A stretch of 64,000 nucleotides of DNA from the NCBI GenBank assembly GCA_037389465.1, contig JAZARR010000110.1, positions 2,113,501-2,177,500 of the forward strand, read 5' to 3'. The notes under the pieces are model-generated. The model did not search any database and was not told the origin of the DNA. It saw only the letters and a program-made list of their open reading frames with translations. Each line of letters opens with the position of its first letter. The stretch's first letter is position 1. This document shows, one piece after another, positions 1-13,878 of the stretch. The DNA is from Baylisascaris procyonis. Taxonomy: Eukaryota; Nematoda; Chromadorea; Rhabditida; Ascarididae. Both the position numbers and the translations under genes were made by a program.

Positions 1-2933
1 ACATTTATTTAGATCCATGTTTAAAAGGGATAATTTGCAGCATCTAAGTGAGATCTATAGGTATCTTTATGACGTCCCACTGACAAATTCTGCACGAATT
101 GGCTGAGGAGAGCTTACATTTAATTACTCATATATTCCTAAACGTTGCGAGGAGAGGGAAACGGTAGGATTTGTGCATGCGGATTATACGGTTATCTGAG
201 AGAATGTGATATAAAATTACCAAAAATAACCACTCAGAAAGGTCATGGAATCAATTTTGGTTTCGTATATCATCTCATAGATTTTAATGGTACGGATTGC
301 ATATCGTACAGCCCTCGAGTGCTCTCGAACAGAATTGATATTGTAGGCGTATGGTATAAGTCGTTTGCTTCTTGCAGGCATTCTTATGAAGTTTAATACT
401 CTCATTATATAGATCTTATTTCTAATTTCTACTTCTTTTTTTCCGGCTTGAGCTAAACCAGTGCCGGTTCCGGCCACTACCCGGAACCATCTGGAGCCGG
501 TTTGTTTTAACGTACGACCACAGGGAGATTGAATTGAACGTTAGCAATCACACTAACGATAGGCATCGAGACAGGATTTAATCAACGTCGTTCTTTTTTC
601 TTGTCTTATAAGAAACTCACTAAATTTATGACATTTTTAAAAAAAATATCCTTCACGCCTATATATTACATCCATGCGATTTGCTTTTTTGCAAATTTAA
701 AAGCGTTTTTTGAATGGTTTATATTTGCATGAGATGTAAAATAATTTGAAATATATGTAAAATGAAATATATGTAAAATAATTTAAAATATGGGATATTT
801 TTGCAAATTGACCGTAAAAATTCTTCATATATGATTTTATTTAATTAATGAAACGCAAAAATTATCACGTCATGTCGCACTTTATGAGCATTATCGAGTA
901 TATACAAATTTCATCAAACAAATGTAGTGATAAAATTCTAGTCTTAATGCGGCTGTCATTAGATTCACCCATATCGAGCTAAATGATAGGTTACTGTTTA
1001 GTGAGGATAAGATACTATTACTACTATTTTTGATACTATAAATTATAATATTAGGGTACAAAAGATGTAAATTTTTTGTTAGTAATCAAATAGCAAACAT
1101 GGAGCTTTCATACAGATATCTACATCCATTATCGTTTATCATTATGCATTAATTCCCACATTCATTAACTGCTTATATCTTAAAAATTTAGAAAAAAATG
1201 TTTCATCTTCCTGGAATGGGATATTTGAAGCTTTCATTTAACAAAACTACTAATGCATTCAGTAATTACTAAGTTGACGGATGACAAACTTGAACACATG
1301 CTAAATGCTGCAAAGATGAGGGCAAACGGTTGGTGATTTAGACCTTTTCCGTTTCTAGACAGCCGTTTGTCTAGCATTCGTCGAATGCTCTAATGCATTA
1401 TCGTTGTGTTTTCTTTTAGCGAAAACTTTCTTTCTATTAGAAATTCAATGTTCAATTTTTTTTTTTTGTTCTATTCCTAAGAGGCTCATAAAGCCTTTTG
1501 CATGCGTTAAGGGTAATACCACGAAATGTTCTATACGATTGTTATTTGAATGTGAAATTTTTTATGGTATTATTGAAAAGTGCACATTTTCTGGATGTTT
1601 AATGATTACGAAAACTTAAAAAAAAACTAGAGAATTTTTTTCCTGGATTTTTTAAGATTGGAAAGCTTTAAAGAGACGAATGATGATTTATATGAGTGAA
1701 ACGAATTTTAACAAATAAAAATATATGTCCGTTTCGATAAATTCTTCAAATTTCAGTATTTTTCAATAATAAATATATGAAGAAATCTTTTATATTCGTT
1801 ATTCTTTTTGATTTGTCGGTTAAAATATTTCAATTTTTTTTTTTTGATTCTTTTCTTAATTTATTTTCAACGATTTTGTTCTCTTATTAAATATAAGTGT
1901 TGTTTTTTTTTTTTTAAATTTGATTCGTTTAACGTTGAATATTATTGCTATTAGCGTAGAAAGAATTCCGGAAAATGCATGCACGCTATGTGCTTTATAT
2001 ATGTATAGTAATTTTTATCAGTTCGTTTGTAAACCTTTACATTGAGGAATGTTTTCTTTTTGCGTTGTGTCATTACCGTATTCGGCTCAATTTTGGTTTC
2101 ACTGTTTAAATAGTCCTTAATTGTAAGATAAAGCACTTATTGAAACTAGACTTTGCGCCTATAACTTTGTTTTCGCTTTGAGATGAGGTGATTATATCTG
2201 ATGCTTATAGCTTCATTGCATCCTTCATCTTAAGTGAACCTTTCTAATATTTATGCGCTTTATTTCAATTCAATTTTTGCATAACAATATCCCAGATGCA
2301 TTTATATATGGAAATTCAACTTTTTTAAATTTATGTTTATCGCTAAACTCTCTATGGATCCATTTCCTTCCGTTTTGATTAGTTCGCTCATCCTCTCAAA
2401 TTTCAATTGTGAGGTCGTATGGTTGAAGAAAGTACTGTTTTGAGTGGTCCCGACATTTTAATTATAAAATGTTCTTTCTATGATTTTTATCACTGATAAT
2501 TTGATTTTTCCTCTAATTCGGCGCACTTTTTGCTAAATTTTTATCAGTGATTATCCGATTTTTCATCTCTATTTCGTTGCATATTTCGCTACAAAGATAG
2601 TCAGTGTCATAATGGTTGTCTTTATGCAAAAAGAATAAAAAAAATTATAAAAAAATTAAAATAAATTCGGAGATTTGTTGCGGACATCTTTTTCGATTAG
2701 ATTAGGCAATTGACTGAGTGAATTCAATTATATAATCAATTGTAATAGATCAGTTGGGTTATATTTTTTCAATTAAGTCAGTGGAAATAGGGTATAAGTG
2801 TTGAAACAAATAGAAATATAAATACAATCGATTAGTGCGTATTGAATGCAATATTAACTGACTTAAATTCCACTCTAAGCAAGTATTTCCCATTTAATTT
2901 GGAAAATACTTCCTTAAAACAAACTAACATATC

Positions 2934-2964
2934 AGAGAAGATACCCGCTTCGGGTATCTTCTCT
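2934..2964. repeat. perfect 14-bp hairpin with 3-nt loop
   Basis: AGAGAAGATACCCG, then CTT, then the exact reverse complement. A second, weaker hairpin (AAGTATTT...AAATACTT, 10 of 11 pairs) lies just upstream at 2881-2911. Confidence 0.95.
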
Positions 2965-3619
2965 AATCTGTTACTTTTTTCTCCTTGGAAAGCGATATGC
3001 CAATGAGAGTATACGTTTTAGAACTCCCACTATATCTTGCTGCTATTGTATTCTATTATATTTTTCACTTCAATCTTATTTACACGTAATTTTTAAAACT
3101 AGTATTATCCACTGAATGAATTTGTTTCAGTAATTTAATCGACTTTTCTTCTTTTTTCCTATCCCAACTACGTTATGACTTATTTTATTATCACCAGTAC
3201 GGTATTTACGGCTCTAAATTCCATGGACTAGTTATATTTTGAATATTTAAAGGATTTGACGATCTAGGACGATTAGAATGGTTTTCCCTATTTGTCGATT
3301 TTCTGAATTATATAAACGCAAAGAAAGAGGCGGAACTTTTTGAATGCGGCAAAAGCAATTTGACTGTCGTAGTGAATATGTGGATTAGGGCAAAGAGACA
3401 TTGTTGCACCACCGGTTGCAATTTGCACAGAAAGGATCACTTCCGCCTCATCACAGCTAATCTTTTGACGCTTTCAATGACACTTTTCTGCCTCTTTTCA
3501 TTTCCCTTAGCGATTCTTTTCGTTGTTTCCTGAATATCACGTTCTATCTTCATGGAAAATGTTAATAAATGTGTTTGCAAATAATAGCGAATCTGAATAT
3601 GTCTTGTTTCTGATGAACT

Positions 3620-3621
<2 letters not shown>

Positions 3622-3706
<85 letters not shown>
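3622..3706. repeat. (AT)n microsatellite
   Basis: Pure TA dinucleotide tract of about 85 bp. Confidence 0.99.
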
Positions 3707-3709
<3 letters not shown>

Positions 3710-5596
3710 ACAACTTGTATGTAAATGTATACACTTAAGGCCTATGACTAAAACACCGATAGTGATATCAGTAAAATGTTGCAGTGCGTAATTTTAACGA
3801 ATGTACAATATTATTGAAGAATGAACGCAACGAGGGTACGTTATGTATAAGGAATGAGGCATTCATATGGGCAGATGGGGGAGGGAGCCGTTGTTAGCTT
3901 GGCAGCTCATTGAGTGGCCGTCGTTTACCCATTGATGCTGTCGTCGTTCCCACATGTCTGGGTCATTGCTTGCGACGGCAATCGTATCCTTCACCTGCTG
4001 TTTGTTGTGCACTATGCAAATTTATTGTTGTTGTGGTTTATACGCATCTTCCCATCCAATTTTTTTTTTGCTTGCTGTCAATAATGCATCCAAGGTAAAT
4101 AGTGCTCTTTTAATGCATTCATAAAATTGTTCCCCTTAATTCTCAATTTCTTTCTCTTATTTTTGATATTATTATATCTCATATTTTATCATTACAAAGT
4201 TGTTAATTTTTATTTCCCCTTTTTTGATGAAAATTTTTATAATTCAAATCATACAAAATTGAATTGAATTTTTCAAAGCATTTCACTTATTTTCGCTCTC
4301 AAATCTGATTCTATGATGGAAATTCTTTTTCTTTCGAAATTTAAATTCATTCACAATGTATATTTTTATTGATAATGCAAAAAGATTAAAAAAAAAACTT
4401 CTAAAAGTATTCTAAGCAACAAATGCACAGCAGCTCAATCGTTTCGTAGATTATTTTTTCATCATTAATAAAAGATATTATTCAGGTTTTATTTGTTTAT
4501 TAAGGTATATTAAAGTTGTATTTATGCTTTACAGCTCATGACTAGTTACCCTTGAATCAGGTTTCATGAATTTTATAGATCATCGATAGATGATCGATTT
4601 TTCATTCGTCATAATGAATCGATAAATCGTTAAAGTAAAAAATATGTAAATAATTTGAAGCAAATTAGGTTTGAATGACGCAAATCGATGTGATAAGTGT
4701 TCGAATTCAGTTAATCAATCGACGAGCGTTATTTGTTGTAATGCTGTTTTTATGAGAACTGAATGGTGTAAACCCAACCTTAACACCTCCGCTTTACACT
4801 TCCCATTCTAATTAGTGATCTTCAACGAGCATTACTGCCTCATCGTTCGCTAATATTCTATCGTTCTTTTTCAATAAAATTATTTGCAATTATTGCCTAA
4901 ATATTGTATAATAAGTGATAGCAATTCGTTGATTAGATCCTATCCCTCTGAATTTTATAAATCGCCAAGAAGAAACCCTAAAAAAGAAAGTTTTATTGTA
5001 ATTTAACTCTAAAAGTAGGTGAAATGTAATGCAATGAATTCCTTTCCTGTCTGAAAGTTTAAAACAATATATAAATATGCAGGAACTTATGATGGCTAAA
5101 AGTCTTTAAAAAATTTTTTTAAACTTAAATTATGGAAAAATGCCAAAAAATAATAGAATTTTTCAATTTTAAGCAATAAAAAAAATCGCCAAAATTTTTG
5201 AAATCAAAATATTAGTAAAATTTAGTAAAGTAAAAGCGTAAATAAATGAACAAATACGATTGTGCATTCAGTGAAAATCGATATAGAGTCATAGCAATTT
5301 GCCGTAAATTATACGCGTAGTGCACACGAAAAACGTTCGCTTCACTGAGTATATGTGTAGATATCTTTGCTCATACTCTTCGTTTTTCTTTTTTTTTTCA
5401 TTGGATTATTGTTCAGCTTTACACTAAATTAAAAATGCTAAAATTTGGAATTTTTTTTGGCAACCTTCTAAATTTAAGATTTTCTCCTTCAATAATATTT
5501 TTCATTGGTTATCTGATGGAGTAGTGTTTAGAAAATACTTGATTAAGTAAGCATTTTTGTCTATAAAAATATATTTTTTTCACAAGGAAATATAGT

Positions 5597-5742
5597 GGTT
5601 GTTGATCAAGGTGTGCCTTTAGGAGCCAAGTTGGAGCCTTTAGGAGCATAGGAGGCAAATTGAATTATGCTTTCATTGATTGCGTTGCATCCTATTGATT
5701 CGTCTCGGCCATATGCGTTGTTTGTTGATCGAGGTGTGCTCC
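5597..5742. repeat. direct repeat of about 22 bp
   Basis: GTTGTTGATCAAGGTGTGC-like sequence at about 5597-5621 recurs at about 5718-5742 with few changes. Between them GGAGCC(T/A)..TAGGAGC is also partly repeated. Confidence 0.6.
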
Positions 5743-5837
5743 TAGAGATTGGCCACCTTTTAGACGTTTTCTAGACTTTTTTGCGTCCTTTGCTAAAATA
5801 CGTTGTGACGAGAACTAATATGTTCGCCTATATATAC

Positions 5838-5884
5838 TTGTCTGTCTGTCTGTTTGTCTGCCTATTTGTCTGTCTTTGTCTGTT
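5838..5884. repeat. (GTCT)n microsatellite
   Basis: Imperfect TGTCTGTC tetranucleotide repeat. Confidence 0.9.
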
Positions 5885-6194
5885 AATTTGGTGTTTCCAG
5901 TTTCTTGCTTCATAAGAGCTATAGCTAAAAATTTCTTTATTGCAATGTGCTATAGTTGATATCGATATTTGAAATGTTGCTTTATTAATCAACTTACAAA
6001 TGAGCATTAAAAACTTGAAATAGGCTTAATTATTTCCATCCTTATACGCCTCATCTATAGTAATTTTTATAAAATATCATTTGAAAATTATGTATAAAAA
6101 TATATTTTCTATTTTGAGCACTTGAAGAAGAAACCCAAAGTGGGCAATTGTGGAAATGCATATAATTGCAAGTAACTTCTCAGAGCAGTAGTAA

Positions 6195-6345
6195 CCCTTT
6201 ATTAAACCTATAATTAGAAAAGAAGGGTGACTAAACTTATATTTTAAGGGGGAGGATACCGAACTTACAATTGGCCGAGAGGGTCTATATTTGGAGGAGG
6301 GGGTTATTGAACCTATAATTGCAGGGGGAAGGGGTTATTAAGCCA
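6195..6345. repeat. G-rich imperfect tandem repeat
   Basis: GGGGTTATTGAACCTATAAT-like units recur about four times with strong divergence. Confidence 0.45.
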
Positions 6346-7363
6346 AATAACACTAGTGAGGGTTGCAAAATCTATAAAAAGAAGAGAAATGATCACAAAA
6401 CTTTTAATTATAAGGATAGAGGTGCAAATTTAACATTTAGCCATCCATATAATGCTTATAAAGTCTCATATGGCAACAATTCATTCGGTGCTATTCTAGT
6501 TTCACACGTTAAATGTTGCGGAAGGTGTTTTTATTGACTTTTTTTTTCGTCGTTGAATCAATCTGTCAGAGTGCAATGCCGTTGTCGATCTACCCATTGA
6601 TTCACTTATACTATCGTTTTATCTGAGATTGTGATCGATCTCGCTGATATCTCAGCTCACCTTACATATACTCATATATGAATAGATTGTCTCGTATTAT
6701 CTGTTTTATAGGATAAAGTTACCTCTAAAATCTTCTAAATGAATAAAAAAGTTAGAAAAATTTAGATCCGAAGAGTTTTTTTTTTGTCAATTGAGAAAAA
6801 TCTATGACTTATCATTTTTATCAATTCCGAAAATATCTCTGCGAAAAATTTCTCAACATTTCGTTGTGATGTTGAGTGAATCGATAGATGAGTTAAATAA
6901 ACGATTGAATGAAATACTATTCGCTTTACTATTCATCTAATTGTTATAATATTTGAAAGTCTATCAATAGTCTGTTGGGATTATAGTCGAACGTTATCAC
7001 ATATAGATGGCGCATTTCTGATGGCATTTAATCCAAAACTGTGTTATTCCCATGGGAAGTATTTGCAATTGCTAGCACAATCGTGTTGTCACCATTACAC
7101 ATCTTTCAGTTACCTCATTTTAAATATTATGTTTCCATTCATATTTTTGCACTTAAGTACCTGTTCTTTAAAAATAAGCTCCATTATCATTGAGATCATT
7201 TGTCAATGAATCTATTATTTAAACAAAATTTAATGCTACAGCGCTCTATTTGTTTGCATATTTTATCCTGAATAAATTTCTTTCTTCTTGCGATTTGTGG
7301 ATAGCTCGAGAGTGCATTAAAGGCCAAACATCATCTCGCTATAAATATAAGAGGTAATAGAAA

Positions 7364-7434
7364 TACCTGAGGCGGGTGCGAACTCCCAATCTTCCGCTTA
7401 CCATGCGAATGCAATACCGTTAAGCCACCGCTGA
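7364..7434 (-). pseudogene. tRNA-derived relic, Thr(GGT)-like
   Basis: On the minus strand the A-box-like TGGCTTAACGG, an anticodon arm TTCGC-ATGGTAA-GCGGA (five pairs, one G-U, T at position 33, anticodon GGT) and a B-box-like GAGTTCGCACC occur at tRNA spacing, in about 71 nt. The acceptor and T stems no longer pair, so a working tRNA is unlikely. A tRNA-derived SINE head or a dead tRNA gene fits best. Confidence 0.5.
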
Positions 7435-9068
7435 TGACTTCACTCGTCTTTATTTTTTTTGCTTAGATTTCATATTCAATTACTGAAAAATCTATGCATC
7501 ATACCACTGGAAGAGTTCTGCGATTACCCACTAGAAACCGAGTGGGCGATTATTGCAAGGATGGGCAATGTGCGGTTGATGTGGTCAATGGGTGATGTTG
7601 TGGGTATATACTGATGTATTCTGGTCTTTTGCTGCGTATTTCGGCGGCTCACAGTACCGCCATAATGATCTCGAGTTCAATTGTTTGAGATCACATTTCT
7701 TTGCATGATATATGAGATCAGATATCGTGCAATCGACGATCAGTAGTCAAATCTGCAAAACAACAGCATAAAGAAATACCCCTCTCGCATCATTTCATTC
7801 AGTCGCACAGGCCACAGAGGGTCGCACAGGCTGCGTTGTTTAATCTTATCAGCGTTGACGTTATTTGTCTATGTGTTCGTGAAGTGAGCTCTGAAACGAG
7901 TACCATTTTATTTTTGCGTTGTGGATCGTATGTATGTCTATGTAGGTATGTGTGTGTATGACGTCGAGTCTGTATATATATGGAACGCTTTCAATTTCCA
8001 ATCCTCAAAGACATTGATTTGAGTTGATTATCTTGTGAATAAGTTTTGTCCTTCAATAATTTTTGTTTAGTAACTCAATAAATGTGATTCGTTTATGCAT
8101 AGCAGTAGGTCGGATTCCCCTTGCTTCCACTTTCATCTCATCCCCACCCCTTCTCACACCCGATGAAATTTTCAATGGACCTTGACGATATCCGTCGCAA
8201 ATAGTGTTGTTTGTGGATGTAGGTGGCACATAATAACTCTCGCTCTTTTGTAAGGATTGGCTGAAACATATAGAAGTGAATGAATTCGTTAATTCAAATA
8301 ATGAATACTCTTCGACGTGTATGAAGCATCACTATTAGTCTTTTTCAGATTGCCGTTGTGTGGTCTCTGAGATAAAACGTGATTTGGTAGTATAACGAAT
8401 CCTTACTGATTTATCAGATTTGCTGATATATGAAACATTATATTCATCTTGACAGGAACTCCATCTTGTACCTAAGTTGCTATGGTCCTGCTCCCGATTT
8501 GGTCGGTTCCATCCTCGATTTTAGTTATTCGTGATGGGAAGTCCTGCTCTATTCGAGGCCAATTCAAGTTTAGGGTCATGAATTACCTCACACTATGACG
8601 TATGTAAAGACTTGGAGGCCTTCCAATGTATTACTAATGTTTCGGCGCCCGAGCAGTAACTTGATTACAGGTATATTCAAATGAAACATCCAAAATTGCG
8701 ATGATAAAGGTGATCATTGTGAAAGCCTTAGTATATGCCCCTAAGAATTATTTAGTGAAGTTATGGCGATTTAAGTTGCATAATATTTAATCGTGTGGGA
8801 TCTGTGTCTTCTTTATTTATGTTGCCGATAGAAATATTTATTGTAATCGGATATGGTGAGAGGATGCCGAGTGGTATTGCATAAGAGATTCTTGCCTCAT
8901 CGTCAGAGATAATCCTCTGTCAAAATCCTCAAGAAATATTTTCCACTTGATTAATGAATTTTTTTCAATGTTATTGAATGGTATGACACAAAGATGCAAA
9001 ATATATTCGGAAATTGTTTGTTGCTGTGGTTTTATTGGTTATTTTTATGGACAAAATCGAATTTTCAG

Positions 9069-9180
9069 GATCGCTTCAGCACTACATCGCATTTTGGTAG
9101 TGAGCGCCGATTCGACGAATTGCGACGCACTGACGACCGACAAAGACAATCACGTTTTGACGAGCTTCGACGTGATAGCA
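9069..9180 (+). CDS. feh-1: feh-1 exon, first recognised (FDELRR repeats)
   Basis: The exon follows ATTTTCAG and is followed by GTGAGT, both strong sites. It enters in phase 0 and leaves with one base of a codon. The frame is charged and contains RRFDELRRTDD and then SRFDELRRDSS, a small internal duplication. It is not recognisable as Fe65 alone; it is assigned because its exit phase fits the next strong exon at 11157. The frame runs open upstream to an ATG at 8994, but that part is hydrophobic and crosses the acceptor, so I do not use it as the start. Confidence 0.7.
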
Positions 9181-12100
9181 GTGAGTTTTGCTTTATTGTG
9201 ATTCCTCTTATTTAATGTTTTATTTCACTTATCGCTCTTCTATCTACAAGATCAACACTTTTCTATGATTCGACGTGGATCGGTCTTCGTGCTAGTTTCT
9301 GATATAAAAACATTGCATAACGTTCATCATTATATACACCATGCGGCTGCAATATCGACATTGCTAGAGTCAACTTTAATTTACCATGCAGCCATATTGA
9401 GTGATGCATATTGGGTCGTCATGGCGTTTTTTCACTTCGCTCATCTCCCACCCCCCTTTCTTCCCTGCCTCCCTTGTACCTCTCTCTTTTTCACAGTCAC
9501 GACATCACAGTCAATAAGTAGCTCTTTGAGAATTTTTCGCTTATTCGGTCATTTTACCTTTTTTATAATTCAGGATATTTTAAAATGACTTCATTACTTT
9601 TCTACGTAACTTTTTTTTAACAATACTATTTCTTGTATTATTGAACAAGTGAACAAACATAATGCGCTTTATAAATGAATTCTTTTCGACATTTTAGAAT
9701 GATCTGCCAAATTTCAAGTTGTATAGTCCACTTAAAATTTATATATTTAGCGCTTATTAATCAATTGAATTTTGAATGGTGCTATCGTATAAGCTCGAAT
9801 AGAAGCCCCATGGCGTTGACTTTCCACATTACTCCCATAGGATTTTGTAGAAAAAAAAATGACTCCTGTGATTTAAGATGATAGTCAAATTTGTATAGTG
9901 AGTAAGGGATTGATTTACTCAGAAAGAGCTGGATGTAATTAATGAAGAATTCTTGTGATAAAGGGTTATAGACTGAGGGCAGTGATGCTTAACACGAGTA
10001 ATGGTTATTTCTTTTTTTATTAGTCTTATAATTAGTGGTTAATCATTTCGTTTTATTTAAGAAAGAGAGATTCTTTTTAAACGGGATAGAAATTGAGTAA
10101 ATATGATTGCGTTTTGTTGTCGATTATGTGAGGAAGGCGGAAAAAGGAAGAGGGAAAACGAATAAGGAAAGAAGGAGTGGAAAGCAGTTGAAGGAAAGGG
10201 ATAAGCATGTAGCTTTCAAAAGATATAGGTCCCTTCCTCAGATTTGTTCTATTGTTCTCCGCCTCTTCTATAGTATATTGGAATTTACTCTTTCATTTTT
10301 GCATAAAATCTTATAGATTATTCAGGAAATCGCCTTTTTTTTATATTTCTATCATCTCCTTATCTTGCCAATTAATAGAATTTCTTCTATTATTGAAATG
10401 CGCAAAACTTTTCATCGATGAGTTATTGAAAAACGTTAAGGAGGAAAGTAGACTAAAATATTGATTGAAATCAAATTTTTGAGACGCTATTTGCAAGTTC
10501 TAGCAATTCGCCTCTTTCAGACAATCTTATTCCCAATCAACACTATTTCCATTTATCAGTAATTTATGTATGTTTTTTAATATCTGATTATGCAAATTTC
10601 TTTTTTTTTGCCCACATCTCAAAGGCATTTTATTGATTCGCCTCATCGTTCTTTAACTAAATTTTCGATTTTTTATTTAAAGCTGAGGAAGTGGAAATGC
10701 AGAGTGAAGAAGGGCGAAAGTACGTTGATCGTTTGCATTCAATTTCCAACTTCAACAAGATAACCCTACTCAATGCGGCAATCCCATTCGTCGCTCACTG
10801 CTTCATCGCTTCAAAGCCCTATTTGATGTTGACCGTGATTCTTAGACTAACGTGAAGAATCTCAGTGAATGGCGTCCTAATGCGTAATTTTGTGTATCAT
10901 TAAGAAAGGGAAAAGGAGAAGAGATAAGCATATAGCTATAAAAGGAACAGATATCCTCTTCGACATTATTCTGTTCATTCATTGCCTACTCTATGATATG
11001 TCCCACTCGTTTATTGAGATTTGTTCCTATACTCTAAAGTAAAACTTTATAGATTTTTGCAGTAAAGTATATGAAATAGTTGTCAGTAACAGTGTCAGCA
11101 TTTCAAGAAATGAACTAAGCCCTTAAAATTTGTTCATTCGTGATGACTAAATTAAGGAATTCGTGACGCTCGTCGGGAACACGACGTCCTCATTGAGGAA
11201 GAGGAAGAAGACGACGGTGATATTGAAGAAGTAGAAGAGTACACCGAGGAGCGCAATCAAAGGTATCAACGACGAGGAGTACCGATGTCGGTCGATTATA
11301 CACCAACCGATTTTCGACAATCATTAAGCACTATGGAAGCGGCTTCTCGTGAAGGTGTAAGGGTGAGGCATCAAGGCGATACGACGATTCTCACCGAACA
11401 TCGCGACCCTTATTCATTCTATTGGCAACTCGATCAGGCCAGAAAACAACAGGATGAACCTCGAAGGTTTGTTTTTATATATTGTGTTAGATTATTTCTT
11501 TCTGTTTTTAAATTTTCATTGTTTCAGGATTGGAATTGTTTATATTTCAGGCCTCATTTTTACTCAACTTCTCACATAAAATATATTATATGTGTTTATA
11601 TATATGAGTACCTATTGTATCACGTATGATATACGTATGATGTGCCGTAGTGTTAAGAAAGCTGACTGAAAGCAGTAGTATAAGGGTTGATATGCTGTTT
11701 TCTGTGCGCTCTTAAAGTGCCCGGTAGTCACTCAATGACGGATATATATTCCAATATTTGGAATATATATTGAATTCAAAGTTGAATATCATTGAGTGTT
11801 TTCGAATACCCATTCTTTTCATATCATGTACTAAGCTGTGTAAAAAATCATTCATTGATGGATTTTTTAAGGGAAGGAAATCGTATTACAGCAGAGGCGA
11901 GGGAGGAAGAGGGGAAGCGATGATGGTGTAAAGAGTGATTGCATGATATTTTTTTTAAATGTTGCAAAATAGTGAATAATCGATGAGCCATTTAGAAAAA
12001 TCGACGGCAAATAAAGCAATTTGCATAAAAATATGCATAAGTGAATGCATCTAGTTGTACTTGATTCCTCGCCTAGCATAGATTCTAAAATCGCTGATAA

Positions 12101-13019
12101 GGGGATCAATGATACAATGCGATAGCCGAATGATGCATTCATATTGCTTGGATTATATTCGAATTCAATATTTATATATCTTAGGCGAAGTGATTTGCTC
12201 TCATGCGATATTTCAACCTATCCATATGCGGTATTTGTTGCTGTCCAACTAGGGTATATAGATTGGACCACTTATAACAAAATTTACCATTTATACGAGA
12301 ATATACCGTTTACAATTGCAATGCGGAAAAAAGTGGAATATTTTTAGTGATATTGCGCTATTTGCTAGTATTGTATGATTTATTGCTGCGATATATAAGA
12401 TTGCTTCGGTTTTTGTTTCTCTTTTTTTGTGTCCTCTTCATTTAACAATTCTTGTCGCGTTTAACGCATAACGTGTTTTTAGATTTTTTTTTTTTCATTT
12501 TCTAAGCTTTGTTGCCTATTTCCAATCGTTTTAAAGGAACTCTTTTCTTTTCCATAACGTTGGGCATTGCTTTCATGAATCATCTCTAAAGGATTTATTC
12601 TTACTAAGCACACTTAATGGTGGGTATAACCGGAAGACATATGCGCCATATCATGACGAAAACAATTTATGTGCCTCCACAAGATTGTTGTTTGCGCTTT
12701 GCTTGAAAAGGAATATTTTATATTTATCAACATTTCTTAGTTCTTTTTGTTGAATATGTATTACTTTACGGCCCATTAATTTCCATGTTACTTTTATGGA
12801 ATTTTTTATGACAAATGTAAATCGTCCAATTTTAATGAGGAAGGACCGATGTAGTGACTGCATAAAAGGCGCAGGCCCCCACCCATTATTGTGATCCTCC
12901 TTAGGAGTTGGCTGGCAGATACGTTTCTGTTTCCGCTATACTCGCTCATTTGTTCTTAACCATCACATCTTGCTAAACGCATTTTGAGGTGCTCATATTT
13001 TATTTATTTATTTATTTAC

Positions 13020-13050
<31 letters not shown>

Positions 13051-13797
13051 CTTATTTATTTATTTATTTTTTTGATTGCTTTATGTGTGTTTATTTTGCA
13101 CAGCCAAATTTCCTCAAATCTTATTCGTTCTATCATTCGTTAGCCATATCGAGATTTTTTTTTTTTTCATCAAAGATCACTTTACAACTGCACGAAGTGA
13201 TAGCAATTTAATCCACTTTCATCCACTAGAAAACATTTCAAGTTCCACAGTGTCGTTCTCAATAATCAATTTTATACAGTGGAAATTCCATGTTTAGCGC
13301 ATAATGTGCTTTAATTATTTAGTCATAATTGGCGCATAACGTACTTCTATAATATCTTTATCTCTAAGCTCTACTATTTACGTCGAAATTTGCATCGTAA
13401 ATTTTAATATATATAATATAAAAAATATAAAAAAAATAATATAAAATATAAATAACTCTCACTTATTATACGTCATTTCTTTTCCACTCAAAACTTTATT
13501 CAATTTTTGCATTAAAAAATAAAGTAGTAATAGTGATACAGCACAATTGCAGAATAGATAAAATGTTTGAAGGAGAAAATAAATAGTAGATAATGAAAGA
13601 AAAGGGAATAACTAAGAGGGAAAACGATGTCAAATGATTAGTGAATAGCGTTTTAGACTTCAAAGAATGCGGCCGTATTTTTCGACATTATTATCCGTCG
13701 ATGTGGAATGAAGGCAGTCGTCTTGTTGTATTTGAAAAAATAGTCTACATTTACTTGAAGGTACTTTGCATTCACCGATATCTCAATTGTTTTATTT

Positions 13798-13878
<81 letters not shown>

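Larger units (their letters stand above)
1..9068. other. Region upstream of the Fe65 exons, no supported gene
   Basis: No exon in this stretch matches a protein family I recognise on either strand. It is AT-rich with long T runs, and the plus strand has more T than A, as in the introns of the plus-strand gene that follows. The first recognised Fe65 exon begins with a 3' splice site, so the start-codon exon and promoter should lie here or further left. Less AT-rich islands at about 3860-4020 and 8447-8680 are the best places to look, but neither gives an open frame with a convincing splice donor of the right phase. The stretch also holds hairpins, microsatellites, short direct repeats and a tRNA-derived relic, listed separately. 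Confidence 0.6.

Noticed and set aside
466..488. GGTTCCGG/CCGGAACC inverted repeat
   Set aside because: Only 8 bp; too short to separate from chance without conservation data.
3523..3738. Open frame with long YIYIYI run (also at 13653, 15482 and 57411)
   Set aside because: These are translations of AT microsatellites, not genes.
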